From BMS3Bbin07 sp036244995 (lineage in GTDB: Bacteria > Nitrospirota > Thermodesulfovibrionia > Thermodesulfovibrionales > JdFR-85), in contig BTTF01000028.1 of assembly GCA_036244995.1 (NCBI GenBank), positions 1 to 24,143 of the forward strand: DNA of 24,143 nt, written 5' to 3'. Each line of letters starts with the position of its first letter. Position 1 is the first letter of the stretch. The translations under genes were made by a program, and so were the position numbers. The notes beneath the pieces are model-generated. The model was given only the letters and a program-made list of their open reading frames with translations, was not told the origin of the DNA and did no database searches. Shown piece after piece: positions 7,111-14,195 of this stretch.

Positions 7111-7135
7111 ATTAATTAATTCAGGTGAGGCAACT

Positions 7136-7336
7136 ATGGTAATGCGTTCTCCCATGTACAAGAACAATAAGCGAAAAAAAGAATTGTCACGACAGAAAAA
7201 ACAGGAAGAGAAAAGGCTGAGACGCCAGAATAGCGCCAAGGATACTCCTCAGGAAGCTGAAGGCCCGGAGACGACAAAGACCGAGCCGGAATCATCTAAA
7301 GAGACACCTGAAGTAACCGGTAACACAGAGGATTAA
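7136..7336 (+). CDS. Small, highly charged protein of unknown function
   Basis: 66 residues with a basic first half (KNNKRKKELSRQKKQEEKRL, nearly all Lys/Arg/Gln/Glu, probably one helix or coiled coil) and an acidic, Thr/Pro/Glu-rich disordered tail. There is no signal peptide or membrane segment. GGTGAGG lies 5 nt before the ATG at 7136; a second in-frame ATG at 7142 is 11 nt away and also possible. The basic half suggests nucleic-acid or ribosome association, which is inference only. It sits between the cold-shock gene and the zinc-ribbon gene; the three could belong to an RNA-related neighbourhood, but each has its own spacing. Confidence 0.65.
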   Translation: MVMRSPMYKNNKRKKELSRQKKQEEKRLRRQNSAKDTPQEAEGPETTKTEPESSKETPEVTGNTED

Positions 7337-7399
7337 ACGGCTTTGTAGTAACAATAATAACTTTCATGTCGGTATTTTAAAGGATTAAAAGAGAAAAAC

Positions 7400-7834
7400 A
7401 TGACAAATAATTACACAGCGGGCGGAAATATTGAGGCATGGTGTACAAAGTGCAAGCTGGAACTGAGCCATACAATTGTTGCCATGGTCGCTAACTCCCC
7501 CAAAAGGGTTAAATGTAATACCTGTGATTCACTACACAACTTCCGCGCTAAACCATCTGAAAAAAGGCGGATAAAGTCAAAGAAAACCCTCCAAAAAGTA
7601 AAAACTCCGGAAATAGACTACAACGAGTGTATATCCCGATTAACAGATAGTGAGCTTTCCAATGCCAAAAAATACAGGACAGAAGGAAGTTTCGAAAAAA
7701 ATGAGATAATAAACCATTCCAGGTTTGGAATCGGCATAGTTTCATCTGTAATTCAGGTCAACAAAATAGAAATTCTCTTTGAGGACGGCCCCAAGTTGCT
7801 CGTCCAAAACAAGGAATCAGGTCCTGGAGTTTAG
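7400..7834 (+). CDS. Zinc-ribbon protein with Tudor-like C-terminal domain
   Basis: 144 residues that I do not recognise as a named family. The N-terminus has two CxxC knuckles (Cys15/Cys18 and Cys39/Cys42), a probable zinc ribbon, followed by a basic linker (about residues 50-70). The C-terminus (about 100-136) reads NEIINHSRFGIGIVSSV and then IEILFEDGPKLLV. This resembles the small beta-barrel 'H-x-x-F-G-x-G-x-V' module at the C-terminus of UvrD/PcrA-type helicases and CarD-like proteins, which contacts RNA polymerase or nucleic acid. A nucleic-acid or polymerase-binding role is therefore plausible but unproven. A GGATTAAAAGAG stretch upstream of the ATG provides only a modest ribosome-binding site. 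It is convergent with trpC. Confidence 0.7.
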   Translation: MTNNYTAGGNIEAWCTKCKLELSHTIVAMVANSPKRVKCNTCDSLHNFRAKPSEKRRIKSKKTLQKVKTPEIDYNECISRLTDSELSNAKKYRTEGSFEKNEIINHSRFGIGIVSSVIQVNKIEILFEDGPKLLVQNKESGPGV

Positions 7835-7875
7835 CTTTTCAGCTACAGCCTGATTAACCTCAGAAAATACCCTGT

Positions 7876-8658
7876 TCATCCGAAAAGCTCCTTAACCTTC
7901 TGCCCTATATCCTCTGCCTTCATGAAGGCTGTACCAACCAGCAGTGCATCCACGCGGGTTTTTGCAAGAAAATCCACATCCTCCCGTCTCTCTATCCCGC
8001 TCTCGCTTACCACGGTCTTTCCCTCAGGAATATCCTTTAAAAGCTCCAGGGTTGTATTGAGGTTAATCTCAAGAGTCCTGAGGTCACGGTTGTTTATGCC
8101 GATGACCGGGACATCAATAAGAAGGGCAGTGTCAAGCTCTTTCCAGTGATGAACCTCGAAGAGGACCGAAAGGCCAAGCTCTCCGGCAAGGTGAAAGAGT
8201 TCTTCAGCCTGTGACCTGCCCAGCATTGCAGCTATAAGCAGGATGGCGTCAGCTCCGTAGGTCCTGGCCTCATAAACCTGATATTCATCAAAGATAAAAT
8301 CCTTCCTGAGCACCGGCAGTCCGGCAGACTCTTTCACCAGAGGGATATAATCAATACTGCCTTGAAAAAAATCCTCCTCAGTAATGACCGATATGGCAGA
8401 GGCCCCACTCTCTTCATAGACAGCGGCAATTCCTGCCGGGTCGAAATCCTCCCGTATCAGGCCCTTTGAGGGCGATGCCTTTTTTATCTCGGCAATAAGC
8501 CGTAACTTTTCCCCTTTGGGTCTCCTGATGGCTGATGAGAACCCCCGAGGGGTAGGGGCATCAAGTGCCCTTGTCCTGATCTCAACAAGCGAGGTCTTTG
8601 CCTTGCACTCGTCAAGTCTTACCTTCTTTTTCTCGATAATCCCGTCAAGTATGCTCAT
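7876..8658 (-). CDS. trpC: Indole-3-glycerol phosphate synthase
   Basis: Closes the indole ring of tryptophan from 1-(o-carboxyphenylamino)-1-deoxyribulose 5-phosphate. 260 residues form a complete TIM barrel. The expected catalytic residues are all present: Glu57 and Lys59 (AEIKKASPSKG), Lys119 (LRKDF), Glu168 (FEVH), Asn189 (GINNRDL), and Glu219 with Ser220 (SESGI). The phosphate site includes LLVGTAF near the C-terminus. The ribosome-binding site AAGGAGAGG lies a few bases before the ATG. A TATAAT on the minus strand (8739-8744) could be its -10, with a weak -35. It stands alone, about 5.5 kb from trpA, so the trp genes are dispersed in this genome. Confidence 0.96.
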   Translation of the reverse strand: MSILDGIIEKKKVRLDECKAKTSLVEIRTRALDAPTPRGFSSAIRRPKGEKLRLIAEIKKASPSKGLIREDFDPAGIAAVYEESGASAISVITEEDFFQGSIDYIPLVKESAGLPVLRKDFIFDEYQVYEARTYGADAILLIAAMLGRSQAEELFHLAGELGLSVLFEVHHWKELDTALLIDVPVIGINNRDLRTLEINLNTTLELLKDIPEGKTVVSESGIERREDVDFLAKTRVDALLVGTAFMKAEDIGQKVKELFG

Positions 8659-8840
8659 AAACCTCTCCTTTCCTGTCAGGTTTCAATAACTGAATATCCC
8701 TTTAAAACAACCTCTGTATCTCTGTGTTCCGAATCATTATTATACAATAAACCGGCAAAGCCCTTGAGGAGCACAAAAGAAGACCCTGGATTCAGCGAAA
8801 AAGCCCCATCAGGAAAAGATATGTTCAAGACTTCATTGAA

Positions 8841-8885
8841 AAATATTTGTAGAATTTGACCGAAAATACTGTTAAACTTATTCAT
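8841..8885 (-). pseudogene. Possible N-terminal relic of an IS4-type transposase
   Basis: The minus strand reads MNKFNSIFGQILQIF from an ATG at 8883-8885. This opening closely resembles the first residues of many IS4-family transposases (MN-x-x-N/S-S-I/V-F-x-Q-L/I-L-x-L/I-F). The frame stays open to 8676, but the rest shows nothing transposase-like, so at most a 15-residue remnant survives. An ATGGGA-GAAAT-TCCCAT palindrome (8884-8900) overlaps its start. The match is from memory of the family and is short. Confidence 0.3.
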
Positions 8886-8949
8886 GGGAGAAATTCCCAT
8901 AGACGGGTTTTTAAGACGAGGGTCTCAACTGCATCAACAGGAGGGGGTT

Positions 8950-9261
8950 ATGAACATACTGAAAACGGTTTTCAGAACCGGCATGGTTATTATGGTTGCG
9001 GTAACCTTATTTTCATTTGGATGCTCTGTTGATGGAGCCTCGCTTTTCCAGAAGGAAGGGTGCATTAACTGCCACAGATTTAAAGGGGCGGGCGGAAGTA
9101 TATGTCCGGACCTGACGGATGTTACCAGGAAGAGGAGTGATAAGTGGATAAGACAGCAGATTAAAGACTCCGGTGTAAACTATCCGAATTCTACAATGCC
9201 GGGGTTCGGGCATCTGTCGGAGAAAGAGATTCAGGCATTAATAGATTACTTAAAGAGCTGA
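8950..9261 (+). CDS. Small monoheme cytochrome c (class I)
   Basis: 103 residues from the ATG at 8950, which has GGAGGGGG just upstream; the frame is open from 8884, but that longer start has no ribosome-binding site and would bury the signal peptide. Residues 1-29 form a signal sequence, with a cysteine at 25 (SFGC) that could be a lipobox, though Phe at -2 is atypical. The heme site is C38-I-N-C41-H42, and Met83 in STMPGFGHLSE is the likely sixth ligand. SLFQKEGCINCHRFKGAGGS is the usual start of a small soluble electron carrier, and LSEKEIQALIDYLKS the usual closing helix. It probably acts in the periplasm in electron transfer; the partner is unknown. It is followed 29 bp later by the APS-kinase-like gene. 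Confidence 0.88.
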   Translation: MNILKTVFRTGMVIMVAVTLFSFGCSVDGASLFQKEGCINCHRFKGAGGSICPDLTDVTRKRSDKWIRQQIKDSGVNYPNSTMPGFGHLSEKEIQALIDYLKS

Positions 9262-9290
9262 AAAGGTAAAATCTTGAGAGGTATTCAGAT

Positions 9291-9809
9291 ATGCCGAAAG
9301 TTATATGGATAACAGGCCTGCCCGGAAGCGGCAAGAGTACGGTGGCTGAGGCCTTCAGAAAGAGACATCCGGAGTTTGTAATACTGAGGATGGATGAACT
9401 GAGAAAGATAGTCACCCCCAGGCCTGCCTATTCAGAGACCGAGAGGGAACTGGTGTACCGCTGCATTGTCTATACTGCGAAGACCCTTGCGGGGCTTGGG
9501 CATGATGTTATTATTGACGCCACCGGAAATATGCGGAGGTGGCGAGAGCTTGCAAGGGAGGTAATACCTGACTTTGCCGAGGTCTACCTGAAGTGTTCCA
9601 TCTCGGAATGCAGGCGGAGGGAGAGGCTCAGAAGAGAGACCCATGCTGCACCAAGGGCTATATATAAAAAGGGGGAAAAGGGTTGGCCTGTCCCTGGTGT
9701 GACAGTACCCTATGAAGAGCCATTAAACCCTGAGGTGTTTATTGATACAGAGGTTACAGACATTGAGGGGGCGGTTCGGATTATGGAAACAGCCCTTAAA
9801 TACCGCTGA
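9291..9809 (+). CDS. Adenylyl-sulfate kinase-like P-loop kinase
   Basis: 172 residues. Walker A is GLPGSGKST (9-17), and RMDELRKIV sits where the substrate-binding D-x-L-R segment of APS kinase lies. IIDATGNMRRWRELAREVI is the P-loop kinase helix region, and the C-terminal APRAIYKKGEKGWPVPGVTVPYEEPLNPEV segment matches the APS-kinase lid and 'PYE-P-x-x-P' end. APS kinases make PAPS from adenylyl sulfate. Isolated homologues without ATP sulfurylase are often general phosphotransferases of unknown substrate, so I keep the name broad. The cytochrome c gene precedes it. The 3' end overlaps the convergent lptD 3' end by 14 bp. The TauE/SafE gene in this window is too far away to suggest a sulfur cluster. 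Confidence 0.75.
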   Translation: MPKVIWITGLPGSGKSTVAEAFRKRHPEFVILRMDELRKIVTPRPAYSETERELVYRCIVYTAKTLAGLGHDVIIDATGNMRRWRELAREVIPDFAEVYLKCSISECRRRERLRRETHAAPRAIYKKGEKGWPVPGVTVPYEEPLNPEVFIDTEVTDIEGAVRIMETALKYR

Positions 9810-11742
9810 ATCTTATAGTGCCGAGCCCTTTCAGTTCAACAAGAAAGAGGATACTGTAATCATCCGGTCTTTTGTTGAATGCTATGTTTATCCCCCAGCA
9901 CTGGGCTGAGTAGTTTGCACTGAGCTTCAGATCTTCAAGCCCACCCCCTTTGGCATCGTACCACAGGGCGGAATTTAGTGCCAGCCTGCTCGTTACAGGC
10001 AGGGATATCCCCCCTCTGTAAAAGAGAATATCATCGTTTTTTGAGTACCTCTGTCCAAATGAAAATCCCACCCTGCCTGCCTTTAAAGAGGCGCTGTAGT
10101 TGATCTGCTCAAAAACACCGGAATTCGGGTTGTAAGAGGTGTCCAACTTGAGATTAAGGGGGTGGAACAAGGCAGCTTCAAGCCTTATCAGGCCAAATGG
10201 GTTGTCTGCTGCGAGGATGTCGTATAAGCCGGTCAGCCGCACAGAGGCTATCTGGCCGTTCCTGCCAAAGAGGTAATTCCTGAAGCCAAAGTCAACCGCA
10301 GAAACCCTGCGATAGAGTTCTGTGCTGTCAAGCAGGGGAATATTGTTTTCAATGGGGGGGATAAACCTGTAGCTGATCTCAGGTTCAATAATATGGGTAA
10401 AGGCATGGTATTTTTTCCTGAGCCTTGTGTGGAGCCTTATGCTGTAGTCAAATGCCCCACGGCTTATGCTGTCGGGAAAATCATCTGAGTTGCTGATATT
10501 GTAAAGGGTTTCTCTCAGGCCAATGACCTGGCTTAGCTGTATGGAATCACCCATGGAATGGTATATCCTGGGATAGATATCAAACCGCTGAACCCTGAGG
10601 AGTTTTTTTGAATAAAAATTACTGTATGATGTTTTTAGTGAGAGGTATAATGGCCCCTTTTTCGAGGGATAGAGGGAAATGCCGGCTTCCGGAACCTTTT
10701 GCATAACATCTTCAGAAGATTCCTTTAGATCCTGCCAGGCCCTTCCAAGGAGATAGGCCCTTCCCTTTTTGAAGGGATAAAATACCTCTGCAGTGGATTC
10801 GAGAAACCTGCGAGTCCTCACCTGCACCAGTTGACTGTATTCCTGATAGAAACTCCTGTCATTAACGTAATGTATATTCATGAAACCGGAGAGCCTGTCC
10901 TTCCTGAAAAGCGTGTGCTTTCCCTTGAACTCAAAGAAATCCTTTCCCAGCATCCTGTCCCTCAGGTGATAGAGCCACCATTGTCCGGCCCCGGCCTTTT
11001 TCTCAATATAACGGTATTCAAGCCCCTCGCCAATGCCCCTCCTGGTATATAAGTCAAAGTAGAGAGTTGCATCCCTGTTGTCAGCGAGTGCCAGGAACAG
11101 GGGCTGGCGAAAGTAAAAACCCTTGTCGCTTCTGAACCCCGGCTCAGGCACGAGGAGACCGGTCTTTCGTTCAGTATAAATAGGTGCCCACAGAATTGGA
11201 CTGTACAGGACCGGAAGACCTTTTATCCTGAAGAGCACATTTTTTGCCTTCAGCCTGTCGCCAATCCTGACATCGGTCTTTTTGGAGCTGAAACACCACG
11301 CAGGCAGAGGCGCATCGCACGTTGTAAATGTGGCCTTTCTTATGACGTAATTCTTCTCATCAAGCCGCTCGATCTCTTCAGCCCTGACATGATAATTGTC
11401 CTTCTTGAAAAACAGGCGTGCATTGTAGATAATGCCCTTCTTCGTACTCAGGTTCATCTTGAGAGTCTTCGCCTCTATAATGACCCACTTGTCCTCATAC
11501 CTCACATTCCCTGTGGCCCTGGCCTCTCCGGTCTTCTCCCTGTAGTCTGTTTCTTCAGCCTGAAGAAGGGCATCCAGCCTCCTTATCCGCACATTCCCCT
11601 TCAGGTGATAGACCTGCTGAGCTGCGTCGTATGTCAGGAATTCTGCCTCAATGGAAGTTTCCACTTCTTCAGCGCTGCAAAGGGCAGGGAAGAGGAAGAA
11701 GCCCATCAGTAATAATATAATTGCAAACTGTAGGTTTTTCAT
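9796..11742 (-). CDS. lptD: LPS-assembly outer-membrane protein LptD
   Basis: Final component of lipopolysaccharide transport: an outer-membrane beta-barrel that inserts LPS into the outer leaflet. 648 residues, with a signal peptide ending about ALCSA (residue 24). An N-terminal OstA/LptA-like beta-jellyroll follows (residues about 28-160: YHLKGNVRIRR, ATGNVRYEDKW), and then the barrel with many alternating strands. LptD-typical segments are PVLYSPILWAPIYTERKTGLLVPEPGF and the terminal LGTIRFSGI. The two cysteine pairs that form the E. coli interdomain disulfides are not recognisable, as is common outside Proteobacteria. No ribosome-binding site is visible before the ATG; a palindromic element ends 16 nt upstream of it. 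It is last in a minus-strand run trpA-accD-folC-lptD. Confidence 0.9.
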   Translation of the reverse strand: MKNLQFAIILLLMGFFLFPALCSAEEVETSIEAEFLTYDAAQQVYHLKGNVRIRRLDALLQAEETDYREKTGEARATGNVRYEDKWVIIEAKTLKMNLSTKKGIIYNARLFFKKDNYHVRAEEIERLDEKNYVIRKATFTTCDAPLPAWCFSSKKTDVRIGDRLKAKNVLFRIKGLPVLYSPILWAPIYTERKTGLLVPEPGFRSDKGFYFRQPLFLALADNRDATLYFDLYTRRGIGEGLEYRYIEKKAGAGQWWLYHLRDRMLGKDFFEFKGKHTLFRKDRLSGFMNIHYVNDRSFYQEYSQLVQVRTRRFLESTAEVFYPFKKGRAYLLGRAWQDLKESSEDVMQKVPEAGISLYPSKKGPLYLSLKTSYSNFYSKKLLRVQRFDIYPRIYHSMGDSIQLSQVIGLRETLYNISNSDDFPDSISRGAFDYSIRLHTRLRKKYHAFTHIIEPEISYRFIPPIENNIPLLDSTELYRRVSAVDFGFRNYLFGRNGQIASVRLTGLYDILAADNPFGLIRLEAALFHPLNLKLDTSYNPNSGVFEQINYSASLKAGRVGFSFGQRYSKNDDILFYRGGISLPVTSRLALNSALWYDAKGGGLEDLKLSANYSAQCWGINIAFNKRPDDYSILFLVELKGLGTIRFSGI

Positions 11743-11758
11743 GTAGTTCGTTTATTGA

Positions 11759-11854
11759 AGGGGTCAGGTCTCAACATTCAACATAACTGTCCGCTTCTAT
11801 ACCTCTGCGAGAAAGGGGCATAGAACTTATGTTGAATGTTGAGACCTGACCCCT
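11759..11854. repeat. 96-bp palindromic element, copy A, between folC and lptD
   Basis: Two 28-nt arms are perfect inverted repeats: 11759-11786 (starts AGGGGTCAGGTCTCAACATT) and 11827-11854 (ends TGTTGAGACCTGACCCCT). They flank a 40-nt centre beginning CTGTCC. A second copy lies in folC. The element encodes no protein; it fits a MITE- or REP-type mobile palindrome. As RNA it would form a 28-bp hairpin in the folC-lptD transcript. Its outer base pairs abut and overlap the folC TAG stop at 11853-11855. Confidence 0.9.
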
Positions 11855-13316
11855 ATCTATGCTCCCTTAATTTAGCAAAAACGGCCTTCTCTCCCATTAC
11901 CTCCCGTACCTCCCCGACAGTATAGAAGGAGCCCGTTACAACAACGAGATCGCCTCTGTGATAAAGCCTGCCGGCAAGCTCAATGGCTTTTTTTATGTTA
12001 GGTGTAGAATAAAAAAGGGGGTCAGGTCTCAACATTTGACATAACTGTCCATTTTTTGCCTCTACAGGCGAGGGATTAGGAGTTATGTTGAATGTTGAGA
12101 CCTGACCCCTTGCTATTTTGAGCAGTGTCTCCGGTTTTTCGGATCTTCCGTATGAGGGGGAGGTAAATATGACTGTGCGGGCAAGTGGCAGGAGGGGGCT
12201 GAGAATCTCTTTTATATCCTTATCAGCCATTGCCCCGAAGATGAGTATCAGGTCGTCATAATTCCCTGTCCTGCATGATGACAGATATACATTGCTCAGG
12301 GTTTCCGATAGTGCATGGGCTGCTTCGGGGTTGTGTGCGCCGTCCAGCAGTACCGGCATTCCCTTAAAATCGACAAGTTCGCACCTCCCCGGCCAGTATG
12401 TGCCTGAAAGTCCGGAACGGATTATCCCCGGAATATTATTAACAGGGGTTTTGTTTGATTGCAGGACTATTTCCGCTGTCTTGACTGCAACAGCCCCGTT
12501 TATTGCCTGGCAGGAACCTGTGAGGGGGGTGAAGAGACTCTTTATTTCAGTTGCGGGTTGCGGGTTGCGGGTTGCAGATTGAGAGTTTAGCCTGAAACTA
12601 ATATAGTCAAACCTTACCCCCTCTTTTGTCATCTCCTGTATCTCTGCCCTAAAATCATCACCATATTTATAGACAGGTGCATTCTTCTCTCTTGCTGCTT
12701 TCAGGATAGTATTCAGGGCATCCCCTGCCTGGGGTGCAAGCACAAGGGGGATTCCCTCCTTTATAATACCCGCCTTCTCAAAGGCAATCTCTTTAAGGGT
12801 CTCACCAAGGAAGTCCCGGTGGTCCAGCCCAACAGGGGTTATGACCGTAATATCAGGGCTTATCACATTTGTGGCATCAAACCTGCCACCCATGCCTGTC
12901 TCGACTACAGCCCACTCCACCCCCTGCTCCCTAAAGTAAACTAATGCCATGGCAGTAACGAATTCAAAGAAGGTTGGGGTTAAATCCCCCGCACTCTCTA
13001 TCTGTTCCCTGATATCACCGGCAAGTCTCAGGACGTCCTCTTCACTGATCCTTTTGCCATCAATCTGTATCCTTTCAGTAAAGCTCACAAGGTGCGGAGA
13101 TGTGAAAGTCCCTGTTCTGATACCTGCCGCTTTCAGCACAGAGGCGGCCATGGAGACTGTTGAGCCCTTACCGTTTGTGCCGGCAACATGAATAGTGTGG
13201 TAGGCCCTTTGAGGGTTACCTGTAAGGGAGATGAGCTTTTCCGTATTTTCAAGTCCTAACTTTATCCCGTGATGTCTGAGGCCGTAAAGATAGTCGAGGG
13301 TCTCTCTGTAGCTCAT
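11853..13316 (-). CDS. folC: Folylpolyglutamate synthase / dihydrofolate synthase
   Basis: Adds glutamate to folates (and to dihydropteroate in bifunctional forms). The Mur-ligase fold is clear: ATP-binding GTNGKGS at 46-52, FTSPHLVSFTERI, ETGMGGRFDATNVI, TPVGLDHRDFLG, and the C-terminal LLDGAHNPEA. The protein has 487 residues, some 40-60 more than usual. Two in-frame insertions account for most of the excess: residues about 247-256 come from a heptanucleotide repeat (QSATRNPQPA region), and residues about 403-434 come from a palindromic element (RGQVSTF...LRPDP). The remainder is intact and the gene ends normally, so function is plausibly retained. The ATG overlaps the accD stop by 4 bp (ATGA), implying translational coupling. 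The stop codon touches palindromic copy A. Confidence 0.93.
   Translation of the reverse strand: MSYRETLDYLYGLRHHGIKLGLENTEKLISLTGNPQRAYHTIHVAGTNGKGSTVSMAASVLKAAGIRTGTFTSPHLVSFTERIQIDGKRISEEDVLRLAGDIREQIESAGDLTPTFFEFVTAMALVYFREQGVEWAVVETGMGGRFDATNVISPDITVITPVGLDHRDFLGETLKEIAFEKAGIIKEGIPLVLAPQAGDALNTILKAAREKNAPVYKYGDDFRAEIQEMTKEGVRFDYISFRLNSQSATRNPQPATEIKSLFTPLTGSCQAINGAVAVKTAEIVLQSNKTPVNNIPGIIRSGLSGTYWPGRCELVDFKGMPVLLDGAHNPEAAHALSETLSNVYLSSCRTGNYDDLILIFGAMADKDIKEILSPLLPLARTVIFTSPSYGRSEKPETLLKIARGQVSTFNITPNPSPVEAKNGQLCQMLRPDPLFYSTPNIKKAIELAGRLYHRGDLVVVTGSFYTVGEVREVMGEKAVFAKLREHR
12017..12110. repeat. 94-bp palindromic element, copy B, inserted in frame in folC
   Basis: The right arm 12083-12110 is identical to that of copy A. 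The left arm 12017-12044 differs at three positions (the first base and a TTTGAC for TTCAAC change). The 38-nt centre again starts CTGTCC and shares CCTCT, but is otherwise diverged. On the folC strand the element is fully open and supplies about 32 residues near the C-terminus (VSTFNITPNPSPVEAKN and the flanks). No target-site duplication is obvious. Confidence 0.9.
12550..12577. repeat. Heptanucleotide tandem repeat within folC
   Basis: GTTGCGG occurs three times exactly (12550-12556, 12557-12563, 12564-12570) and a fourth time as GTTGCAG (12571-12577). It lies in the folC coding frame and encodes a Gln/Pro/Ala/Thr-rich loop. Three units equal 21 bp and keep the frame; gain or loss of one unit would shift it. 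Confidence 0.85.
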
Positions 13317-14146
13317 TTTAGAAGGGTAAGAATCCTGAAAATAGTCTCTCTCAAGTCCTTCCTGCTGACGATCATATCTATAAGTCCATGATCCAGGAGG
13401 AACTCCGCCCTTTGAAAGTCCGGGGGCAACTGCTGTTTTATTGTCTGCTCAATAACCCTGGGACCGGCAAAACCGATGAGGCTCCTTGGTTCAGCGATAA
13501 TGATATCTCCAAGCATTGCAAAACTCGCGCTTACACCGCCAAAAGTTGGGTCTGTGAGTACCGATATGTATGGCACTCCCCTGTCTTTAAGCCTGCCGAT
13601 GGCTGCTGAGACCTTTGCCATCTGCATCAACGAAAACATCCCTTCCTGCATCCTGGCACCACCTGAGGCAGAGACTACAATAAGGGGCATCTGTTTTGCA
13701 AGGGCAAGCTCTGCCGTCCTTGTCACCTTCTCGCCTACAACCGAGCCCATGCTGCCACCCATAAAGGAGAAGTCCATAATAGCAATTGCAACAGGGGTCC
13801 CCTTTATCTGCGTCTCTCCACTAATAATTGCATCACTAAGCCCACTCTTTTTCCGGTTTTTTGCCAGCCTTTCACTATAGGGAATAGTGTCATTAAACCT
13901 CAGAGGGTCTGAGGAGACAAGGCCAGAGTCCATCTCCTGAAAAGAGCCGCTGTCTATAAGGAGTTTTAACCGCTCCATTGCGCATATACGAAAATGGTAG
14001 TTGCACTTGGGACACACCTTGAGGTTTCTTTCAACCTCCTTGCGGTATATAATCTCTTTGCAGTTGTCGCATTTTACCCAGAGCCCTTCGGGAATCTTTA
14101 CCTTCCGGTCCGCCTTCTCTTCTTTTGTTCTTTTAAACCACGCCAT
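13313..14146 (-). CDS. accD: Acetyl-CoA carboxylase carboxyltransferase subunit beta
   Basis: Transfers the carboxyl group from carboxybiotin to acetyl-CoA to form malonyl-CoA, the first step of fatty-acid synthesis, with AccA as partner (not in this window). 277 residues of normal length. An N-terminal zinc ribbon has Cys26, Cys29, Cys45 and Cys48 (KCDNCKEIIY and VCPKCNYHFR). The crotonase-fold core carries MDFSFMGGSMGSVVGEK and VSASGGARMQEG (oxyanion hole glycines) and GGVSASFAMLGDI. The ATG has no ribosome-binding site; the preceding 40 nt are heptamer repeats, so it may depend on readthrough from trpA, which ends 50 bp upstream. It is translationally coupled to folC by a 4-bp overlap. Confidence 0.97.
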   Translation of the reverse strand: MAWFKRTKEEKADRKVKIPEGLWVKCDNCKEIIYRKEVERNLKVCPKCNYHFRICAMERLKLLIDSGSFQEMDSGLVSSDPLRFNDTIPYSERLAKNRKKSGLSDAIISGETQIKGTPVAIAIMDFSFMGGSMGSVVGEKVTRTAELALAKQMPLIVVSASGGARMQEGMFSLMQMAKVSAAIGRLKDRGVPYISVLTDPTFGGVSASFAMLGDIIIAEPRSLIGFAGPRVIEQTIKQQLPPDFQRAEFLLDHGLIDMIVSRKDLRETIFRILTLLK

Positions 14147-14153
14147 AACAAGT

Positions 14154-14191
14154 TTATACGTTATATGTTATACGATAATAACGGATAACGG
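14154..14191. repeat. Degenerate heptanucleotide repeats between trpA and accD
   Basis: TTATACG-TTATATG-TTATACG (14154-14174) are three tandem 7-mers, and ATAACGG then occurs twice in tandem (14178-14191). They fill most of the 49-bp gap between trpA and accD, where a ribosome-binding site for accD would be expected. Confidence 0.6.
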
Positions 14192-14195
14192 TCTT

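Noticed and set aside
8676..8840. The rest of the minus-strand frame after the transposase-like start as a functional gene
   Set aside because: No transposase motif follows and the region fits better as the trpC promoter and leader (TATAAT at 8739-8744).
11759..12110. The two palindromic copies as a CRISPR array or a pair of transposon ends
   Set aside because: Each copy is itself a complete palindrome with a different centre, there are no regular spacers, and the DNA between them is ordinary folC coding sequence.
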